NCBI RefSeq assembly: GCF_030272615.1
Contig: NC_081414.1
Location: 912,585,009 to 912,649,008 of the forward strand
Source of the DNA: Cryptomeria japonica
Taxonomy: Eukaryota; Streptophyta; Pinopsida; Cupressales; Cupressaceae
Direction: 5' to 3'
Length of the DNA stretch: 64,000 nucleotides
Shown here: in pieces, positions 56,974-64,000 of the stretch
Position numbering within the stretch: position 1 is the stretch's first letter
Layout of the letters: each line of letters begins with the position of its first letter
The notes under the pieces: generated by a model
Database searches by the model: none
The model's input: the letters and a program-made list of their open reading frames with translations, nothing else
What the model was told of the DNA's origin: nothing
Position numbers and translations under genes: made by a program

Positions 56974-57247
56974 GGTACTAAAGAGATAATCCGGTAAGAG
57001 AGATCTATAAAGGAAAAACCTATCTAGGGGTGGGTAGGAAGAACGGGATGGCAAGAAAGAAGGAAGGAGATGTAAGAAAAAGTCTCGTAGCAAAATGTAA
57101 GAGGTTTTTTAAATCACTGTGTATGAGACAAGATACAAAACAAAAATCTAACATTTCTAACAAGGCAATAAAGAAAGGTTTAATACTATAATGCATTTTA
57201 TCTCATATGCTTACTGTAAATACCATTAATGACTCCAACTCCTCGGC
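56974..57247. other. Junction between unit B and a minus-strand element
   Basis: No gene, PBS or terminus recognised. Purine-rich near 57010-57090. Confidence 0.4.
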
Positions 57248-58900
57248 TTAATAGTCAAATACTGTAAATACCTGATCGATCTCCTTGACCATTTCTCTAT
57301 TCTCTTGCTCTGTTAAATGTTTGGCCTCATAGAGCTGATCATTTGCTTCAAGAAGTGTCTCTTGGACACTTTTGAAAGCAAGCCTAGTGGAATCAAGCTC
57401 AATGGTGAGCTCACTAACCTCTCCCTTCAATTGCTTATTCAAAGACAAAGTCTCAACTGCAAACTTGGTGGCAACATCTCTATCATGCATCATGTGTAAG
57501 AAAACAATTTTATTCCTTCCATTGTGTTCTTGATCATGTGCAAATCAGCAAGGGGAACATTTTGTTCACATTGGTCTCTTGGTGTCATGAAGATAAATTT
57601 TTCAACTAGGCTTCTAATGTCATCTAGTCTAGATAAAGTGTGTATTTCATTTTCAGCAGACACCAACAATTCATTCTTCCAATCATAATAATGCAAGGCA
57701 AATGTATTGTTGTTATAATGAATACCAGAATCACAACTATCACACTGGGCATCAAAGTCTTCTAGACTGTCACAAATCACCCGTGACTCTTCTTTATCAC
57801 CCTAAAAATGAACTGTGAATCTAGATCAACAAGGCCACTATGTCTATGCTCAAGATCAGTAACATGCATTGATAAATCAGTCATGTCATCAACACCATCA
57901 ATGCCATCTTTCATGTAAACATTGTTCTTTAAAACCAATACAATATTAGGATCAAAAGTACATTCATCCCATGTGGGATCCTCTTCAAACTTAGTTTCTT
58001 TTACACTTGGATCCCAAATGTTAAAAGGCTGATTAATTTGTTTAGTTAAAAAGTGCTCACCATAGCTCCAAGTATCATCCAACTTAGATCTTGAATCTTC
58101 TCTTGGTTTCCACACATTGCTATTCTCACCAAGAGAAATGCTAGAACTGAGTGATGTTCCATCTTCCCACTCAAAAACTGGATTGTCATATGTCTTCTCT
58201 ATACCCATCTCAAACAATGGGTTATCATTGGAAACCACAAACTGATTTTCCAACCTGCTATGATGAATACCAAAATTAGAATCTTTGTCATACCTTTCAG
58301 CAGTGACTCCATGGCTGCCCCAAGTCTCATGTACCTCCTCTTCAAAGCTTGTCTCATCATCATTTTTAGCTAATTGGTGAACATCATCATACTCAACAAA
58401 TCCCAAACTATGGTTTGACTCCTTGCTAGGATGAGGTGAAGGCAATGAAACAACGCTAGACTCAATTAGAGGGCAACCAAAAGATTCACACCTCTTTGTG
58501 GCTGATCTATCATAGCTAGTTCTATAGTACCTTCTTTAATCTTCATCTTCTCTTCCTCTAGAAGCACATGAGTGCATTCAACACTGTCACTAGCTCCATA
58601 AGAATCATTAAGGAACTCATCATGCACAACCTCAACTACTGATTTTTCTTCTTGAATGACAACCTCATCAACAGTAGGTGCATGCATTGCCAAAGAGTCT
58701 TCATGAAGCACTGTCTCAAAGTTATGTGTCAAAGCAACAACTCCATCATTTGTCTTTGTGTTAAAGATATTATTTTCAGACTCTTCCTTATGTTTGGATT
58801 TTGCAAACACTTTTACCAACCCCCTTCTAATATCTGGATCCTTTATCAAATTAATCAATCCTTGCATTAACTCACACATAGACTTATCTATGGTAGACAT
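57248..58900 (-). pseudogene. Unknown acidic/coiled-coil ORF of a non-autonomous LTR element
   Basis: It starts at ATG 58900 (MSTIDKSMCELMQGLINLIK), about 100 nt from the PBS, the place of gag in a normal element. It runs through three frames in succession (to about 58466, 57777, 57490, then 57248), each about one base out of step, so the gene is broken or badly decayed. Content: Glu/Asp/Ser-rich middle with NPLFE/NPVFE-type short motifs, and a heptad-rich end (MMHDRDVATKF...LNKQLKGEVSELTIELDSTR). The end resembles the coiled coil of the ORF at 61965-64000 (LLADRDFLLEW...ELTHELEVTMDS). No retroviral domain is recognised. The 3' part of the element is missing. Confidence 0.55.
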
Positions 58901-59002
58901 TCTTCCAAACTCTGATATGCAACCAAAAAACCATGACCCAACAAGATGGTAGGGAGAACTTGTGCTCTGATCAACTGAACACACAGGCTGGTAGGAAAAC
59001 CA

Positions 59003-59014
59003 GCTCTGATACCA
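59003..59014 (-). promoter_or_regulatory. Primer-binding site (initiator-Met type)
   Basis: The minus strand reads TGGTATCAGAGC, identical to the chromovirus PBS and one base from the LTR beginning TGAAATATCC at 59016 (plus). Confidence 0.85.
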
Positions 59015-59015
59015 C

Positions 59016-59892
59016 TGAAATATCCCCCTTGATTTTTTTTCAATTTTTTCCCAATTACAATCAACACAAACACCCGTTAGAGTAAGGAAATGAAAATCAA
59101 ACACTACTGAAAGTAACCCTTCTACTTTCTGATCACCAAGAGCCTAGTGTGGGAAGGTGAGAGCATACGGTGCTAAGGGGATTGATAGCTCAATGATCAA
59201 CTGGAAATCACAATTCAAATTACAATACTGGACGGCAGGCCAGCCCCTTCCGCTTATCCAGTGGGTGATAAATTTTTTCATAGTAGTTTGGCGGTGCAAC
59301 CAGCCAATTACAAGATTACAAGGAACTGAAAGTAGCAACAATCACTCGACCACTTATCCAGTGGGAGGACTGAAAATGAAATTGCAATCTACTCAACCGC
59401 TTATTTAGCAAGAGGACAATAGTACAATAAAATAAGAAAGGCGGCAAGCCAGCCTCTTCCACTTATTCAGTGGGTAATAAGTTACAATCTAGAAAAAAAT
59501 AGCTATTAGTACTACTAATCAGCTTTACAATATATAGCATGAGATTTCAGAGAAAGAACAACACGGTCCATCACTACAAATGATGATATAAGCACTCCCA
59601 AAACCAACACAGACCAACCACACCAAAAACACACTCCACACTACAATTTTCAGAATCTGATATGCAAACAGCTCGCTGGCAAAACGCATACCAGCAACTA
59701 CAAAACACAAAATTACTCACAACTTTGCCCACACTCAACAAAATGACCCCCAAATAGATGCAAATGAAAGATATGAGATAGGCGATTAAGCTAGAACCAA
59801 CAAATTGCATCAAACACCCCCAAATGAATTTTTGCATGCATCCCAAGACAACCCAACATAGTGCGGCTAAGGCAGAAATTCAACTTGCATTA
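59016..59892 (-). mobile_element. 5' LTR of the minus-strand element at 57248-59015
   Basis: The inner end TGAAATATCCCCC is fixed by the PBS. The outer end is uncertain, near 59885-59892, where another LTR begins. It contains several CGCTTATCCAGTGGG repeats (59250-59480). No gene seen. Confidence 0.55.
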
Positions 59893-60404
59893 TGTAATGT
59901 CCCCATTTTTGGAAGAGAATTGATTAACTAATTTAATTAGTTAAGTTGTCCAAATAATTATTATTTTTCATAGATAGCTTGATTAATTATTTTAATTAAT
60001 AATATTAAGTTAATTATTTATAAAGTTATCAAATAAATTAAAAATTAAAAGATGACTTTATATTTAATTAATTTAATAAAGTGACTAATTAAATATTATT
60101 TCATAAAGTCACTTCTAGAAGCTTCTGGATGTTGGGGTAAAAAAGTATTGAAGGAGATCAAGATGAAGCTTCAAAGCAGATATGGATTATGGATTTGATG
60201 AACTGACTGATGCTTTGCATTAGTTGAATCTCTAAGGACACAAACCTTCAATAGATTGACAGAAGGGATGGACGAAACCCTAATTCTTCTTGGGAGTTGA
60301 TTCGTGACGGAGTCTACATTAACACCAAATTTGTTAAGTCTTCTTTCAAAGACAAATTTGCAGAAAGAAGATATTCCTTGGTTGAGGTTCATGGTCTGAA
60401 ACAA
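59893..60404 (+). mobile_element. LTR fragment, TGTAATGTCCCC type
   Basis: It begins TGTAATGTCCCC and has the AT-rich ATAAAGT inverted-repeat region of this LTR group. It stops where the minus-strand LTR at 60405 starts. No coding content. Confidence 0.45.
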
Positions 60405-60997
60405 TGTAATATCCCTTGGCTAATCTGACCCTGTTTTGCTTATTTGAACACCAAGGAATATTGTCAAACATTTGGCATACAATGTTTGAAGCCACTGTAG
60501 TGAATTCTTTCTTTGTCTTCTTTGGGTTTGTAGGCTGCAAATGAAGTTATGGAAAGCTTCTAACAATGCAAAGTTGTTATAGAAATGATATACTAGCTGT
60601 TTTAGACCTTTCCACACATATGTAATGACTGAAATTAACTAGTACAGCTAGTTGACATTAAGACAAACACTTGTCATGCATCCCAAAGTACACCTACAGC
60701 CATTAGGCATTTAAGCAAACAATTGGCATGAAAGCTAAATGGCTGATCAATATTGAATGTGGAATATGCAAATTATATCTCCATTAAACATATGCAACCT
60801 CCAAATATTTCATGATATAATCATAATAGAAAATGATGCAATGAAGTAATGATTTTCTAATACAATGACCATAGATAGAAAACCTGGTATTTCAATGGCT
60901 GCCTTGATATATTGGTTTGATTCTCCTCATATGCAAATCCCTTGTCACATATATATAGCTGTTCAACCTCTCTAAATCCCCTTCTATAGAACTCCAA

Positions 60998-61136
60998 CTA
61001 CTGTAGCGCACTGTTCATGTGCACTGTTCATGGCACTGTAGCGCACTATTCACGGCACTGTTCATGCGCACTGTTCATGGCACTGTAGCGCACTGTTCAC
61101 GGCACTGTTCACGCGCACTGTTCATGCGCACTGTAG
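60998..61136 (-). repeat. CTGTAGCGCACTGTTCATG tandem array
   Basis: Seven to eight short units; the reverse complement of the motif in the solo LTR array at 49539-49667. Confidence 0.85.
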
Positions 61137-61768
61137 CAGCAAGAACAAACTTGCAATCTGCTCTTAAAACCTTGAATAATTTGTTGCCAAATAAGGATGA
61201 GTCACAACCAACTATAAATGTTCTTCAACAATAAACTTCAAACCCTTGTAGAAAACTTCACCAATTTGCACAAATGAAAGAACTAAAGTATTCTTTCCCA
61301 CAACTACAATAATTCAGGTGTTATTTCACACCTTCAAAATTGCTATCAATAGGAAGTTTTCGTTTCCTATGATCAAAGAAGAAAATTGCGAAAGCCCTAG
61401 GCTCCACAATAAAAATCAATCAAAATACTATTCATCAACTGGATGCCGAGAATGAACTCCTGCCTTTCCTTTTATTCTTTCCTTAAGAGAGCTCAAACAC
61501 CTTCCTGGCCAATGTGGGATAAAAGATTTATTCCCACATTAAATTATTCACTTAACGCACTTTATTATATTAAAGTGACTTTATTATTATAAAGTTACTT
61601 TAGAACTTTATAATAATATTAAAATATTAAATAAATCACTTAAGTCACTTAAACTTTAATATCTCTTGATGTACTTGTCTGATTGCTAAGTCGTCTGAGC
61701 CAGGAGTCGACTCTCCCCGTTCTCCATGTGATTGGATGCCTGCCTAAAAATAGAAACCCTGAATAGTG

Positions 61769-61788
61769 ACTTACTATAAATAGTAAGT
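61769..61788. promoter_or_regulatory. Palindrome ACTTACTATAAATAGTAAGT
   Basis: Identical to the 20-bp palindrome in both chromovirus LTRs, although this LTR belongs to another family. Confidence 0.7.
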
Positions 61789-61964
61789 ATGTGGAACTGA
61801 GTCAAAAAACCTGTGCAAAGGCCAAAACCTGAATCCAGCTGAAGAGTAATGTCTCTAATCACCAAGTAACTGCCACACGAGGCCCTCTATCAATAATTAT
61901 TAGCCTACAAGGGTCAAATGATAGGCTAATTCTTACAAACTCTGATGCTCGCAAAATGGGGACA

Positions 61965-64000
61965 TTACAGTCCGCCCTCCCTGAAATTGCTTGTCCCCAA
62001 GCAATCTCCACTGCAAAGAAACTCCAATCCTCGGGAGGCCCAAAAGGAGAATTGTGAAATGTCCCACACATCCTTAACCGACTCCTGTAGCACCAACATA
62101 AACATAGTTGCACACAATATCCCTGGATCCCAAACCCGGAATGGAAGTCTGCCAAGCCTAATACCCTTTGACTTCCTCTGCGCTACTCTGATCTCAACTT
62201 CACCATGCCAGAAGTGGTGAAGCAAACCAATGGGACCCATCCAATACACTGTGCCAAACCTGTCGCCTCCTGGATCCCAAAACAACTGAACCCCACATCC
62301 ATTCGCCATATAGAGATTAAAATATCTGGAAGCGTCTATAACACAATATCTCTCTACAGCTCTCGGTAAACTCCCATGGATGTGATAACTAACCAAACCA
62401 TCATGCCCACTGACACCATAGTCATCCTGTAACCATGTACCCATAAGAAAACTTTGTGACATAGAAGTAGCAAACCCTGTTGGATACATATCAGCATGAT
62501 GTATAACTGACAGCTGTCCCTGCAAGTAATCCCCCATAAACTGCTGAGTCGGGCGCTCGCAACTGCTAATCCCATCTTCTGAAGATGATGAATACCCATC
62601 CCACAAAGGATGGCATCTCGGAGCCAATCCACACGGATGCATCATCAAGTCCTCTGTGTGTGGATCAAAAGAAAAATGATGAGCACTCCTCACTGTGTAG
62701 TCGCGGTAAAATGCTCCAACCTCTGTCAATGGCTCATCACTAACAACACTTGAATCGAGCAGCTGATCCCTTTGATTCTGAAAAACAACAAGCTGGCATC
62801 CAAAATCAGCTACATGGGATGAAGTGACAGATTTGCTTCCAGGAGATGGAAACAAATCAACATGGGAGCCATACTCCCAACTAGATGACACTCTGCAAAT
62901 GCCCTGTGAGGACGGAGTAGCGTTGTGTACTACCACACAACTCTCAAGAGAATCCACCATTGTGACACAAGAGCTACCAGTAAACTGTCCTGCATCAACT
63001 GTCACAGTACTGACCTCAGGAGAACTTGATGCAACTAGTGGTTCTCTACTGCTCTCAACCAAGGTACTCATCCCAGCTGAAACTTTTGTACCTATATCTG
63101 TGATAGATGTAACCACATCCTCACTACAACCAGTGGATATAAAATCCTCATCAACTGCCTCTGTATATAACTGTACTATATCTACAGTTGGTGGAAATTG
63201 TGCCAAACTCAACTCCTCGGTAAGCTTCTCAATCTGTAACTGTGACTCTTGAAGAGCCAACTCGGCACTCTGCCATGAGTCCATAGTCACCTCAAGCTCA
63301 TGAGTGAGCTCATCGACCTGCTCCTCCTTTCCCTTCAATGCATCATAACAAATGCAATCCCACTCGAGAAGAAAATCCCTATCCGCAAGTAATTTTAGGT
63401 AATTTTGTTTCATCATTCCAATTGCTTCTCGAAGTGCATGCACCTCTGCAAGGGAAAAACCACTATCACCATGCTCATCTGTCAAAGGAGTACTCCAACC
63501 ATAGGTAGCCAACATCTGACGAGCAACATCAAAATGCTCAATGGTTGTGGCAATCATATTGTCATTCACTTTTAGTTGCCCAACCAAATGATGAGGATTC
63601 TGTAGCTTATGAACCCCATACAAGTTTTCCGGTTCACAATATGCACTATGATATGAGGCTGATTCGTCATCACTCACTACATGATAAGCAGCATCATGTG
63701 TGCTTTCATCCATGCACACCTCAACATCTAAGGTACTGCTGCTTTGTACCTCAAAGGATGGCTCAACTGATAAGGTAGAAGTTGCTGGTATGACAGTATC
63801 TTCACACACCTCCACTCTCAAAGTAACTGCATGCCCATCCAAAGCACGATCTTGGGATTCCGTATCAACATATGAATCTTCTAGCTTGTTTTCCAAGGTC
63901 TGATCTGGAAAATCAGACTCACCATGACATGAATCCTCCACATACAATGCATCATTAGTACCCAGTTTCTGAGTACTTTCATGTGACAATTCAATAGGAT
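61965..64000 (-). CDS. Unknown Ser/Asp/Glu-rich protein with coiled coil, N-terminus outside window
   Basis: At least 674 codons without a stop, still open at the window edge, so partial. N-terminal part acidic and Ser/Thr/Val-rich with repeated VEVCEDT/VEVCMDE-like phrases. A heptad-rich segment at about residues 180-270 (LREAIGMMKQNYLKLLADRDFLLEW...ELTHELEVTMDSWQSAELALQES) is probably coiled coil. Then a long Ser/Asp-rich region and a Trp/Gly-rich C-terminus (YWMGPIGLLHHFWHGEVEIRV). No gag, RT or integrase motif, signal peptide or clear membrane segment. The last codons overlap the polypurine tract and the LTR edge. A long intact ORF inside an otherwise non-autonomous element suggests recent selection or recent origin. 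Function unknown. Confidence 0.6.
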   Translation of the reverse strand, partial: PIELSHESTQKLGTNDALYVEDSCHGESDFPDQTLENKLEDSYVDTESQDRALDGHAVTLRVEVCEDTVIPATSTLSVEPSFEVQSSSTLDVEVCMDESTHDAAYHVVSDDESASYHSAYCEPENLYGVHKLQNPHHLVGQLKVNDNMIATTIEHFDVARQMLATYGWSTPLTDEHGDSGFSLAEVHALREAIGMMKQNYLKLLADRDFLLEWDCICYDALKGKEEQVDELTHELEVTMDSWQSAELALQESQLQIEKLTEELSLAQFPPTVDIVQLYTEAVDEDFISTGCSEDVVTSITDIGTKVSAGMSTLVESSREPLVASSSPEVSTVTVDAGQFTGSSCVTMVDSLESCVVVHNATPSSQGICRVSSSWEYGSHVDLFPSPGSKSVTSSHVADFGCQLVVFQNQRDQLLDSSVVSDEPLTEVGAFYRDYTVRSAHHFSFDPHTEDLMMHPCGLAPRCHPLWDGYSSSSEDGISSCERPTQQFMGDYLQGQLSVIHHADMYPTGFATSMSQSFLMGTWLQDDYGVSGHDGLVSYHIHGSLPRAVERYCVIDASRYFNLYMANGCGVQLFWDPGGDRFGTVYWMGPIGLLHHFWHGEVEIRVAQRKSKGIRLGRLPFRVWDPGILCATMFMLVLQESVKDVWDISQFSFWASRGLEFLCSGDCLGTSNFREGGL

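Larger units (their letters stand above)
60405..61969 (-). repeat. 3' LTR (1565 bp), same family as solo LTR 48739-50272
   Basis: TGTAATATCCC...GGGGACATTACA in plus reading. It matches the reverse complement of the solo LTR closely at both ends. It has the CACTGTTCATG/CTGTAGCGC array (60998-61136) and the palindrome at 61769-61788. Confidence 0.85.
60405..64000 (-). mobile_element. Non-autonomous chromovirus-like element, partial
   Basis: 3' LTR at 60405-61969, polypurine tract CAGGGAGGGCGGAC at 61970-61985, then an unknown ORF to the window edge. The DNA just before the LTR can be read in an alternative frame as [12 protein letters not shown], matching the last residues of the intact chromovirus polyprotein, so the element seems derived from a chromovirus with gag-pol replaced. 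A possible TSD half (AACAA, 60400-60404) cannot be checked because the other end is outside the window. Confidence 0.65.

Overview
The window looks like intergenic DNA from a large, retrotransposon-filled seed-plant genome. A gymnosperm, probably a conifer, fits best: nested Ty3/gypsy elements, many LTRs of the TGTAATGTCC...ATTACA type, and AT-rich filler. The species assignment is inference. Nothing bacterial, organellar or viral is seen. The only trace of an ordinary host gene is one methyltransferase exon (18373-18626, minus). Nearly everything else is LTR retrotransposon, often nested.

Layout. 1-5980: 3'-truncated Tat-like Ty3/gypsy element (gag, protease, an extra RNase H, RT, degenerate RNase H). 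5981-8952: minus-strand gypsy fragment (gag, primer-binding site, LTR) with an array of self-complementary hairpin repeats. 8953-12813: copy 1 of a gag-protease-only family, here called GPR. 13015-14876: AT-rich possible LTR remnant. 15136-16900: complete 1.77-kb TRIM-like element with target-site duplication AGAGG. 18373-18626: methyltransferase exon. 20336-21231: LTR fragment. 21232-38914: very long LTR-like unit A carrying two overlapping unknown ORFs, split by an intact 7.56-kb chromovirus (24409-31971, TSD AAATG) and by a 3.1-kb solo LTR of the unit's own superfamily (32215-35342, TSD CAGCT). About 39040-43020: GPR copy 3 (minus). 43021-56973: unit B, a diverged paralogue of A with the same ORF pair, split by complete GPR copy 2 (47325-54722), which itself holds a solo LTR (48739-50272, TSD AGTTA). 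57248-59892 and 60405-64000: two minus-strand non-autonomous elements with chromovirus-type priming signals whose interiors encode unknown acidic/coiled-coil proteins where gag-pol would be expected.

Most interesting. Units A and B carry a two-gene cassette (ORF-a, then ORF-b) lying upstream of the LTR TATA box, so apparently inside U3. A homologous solo LTR without the cassette is present in the same window. In both paralogues the two ORFs overlap by the same stop/start tetranucleotide geometry (ATGA in B, GTGA in A). Both have a splice-acceptor-like signal before ORF-a, and both have an in-frame TAG at the same aligned position. I do not recognise the ORF-a/ORF-b proteins. Other leads are the GPR family's shared RT-integrase deletion, the co-varying hairpin array, and the replacement of gag-pol by unknown ORFs in chromovirus-like non-autonomous elements.

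Limits: all alignments were done by eye. LTR ends supported by a TSD or an adjacent PBS are firm; other element borders are approximate.
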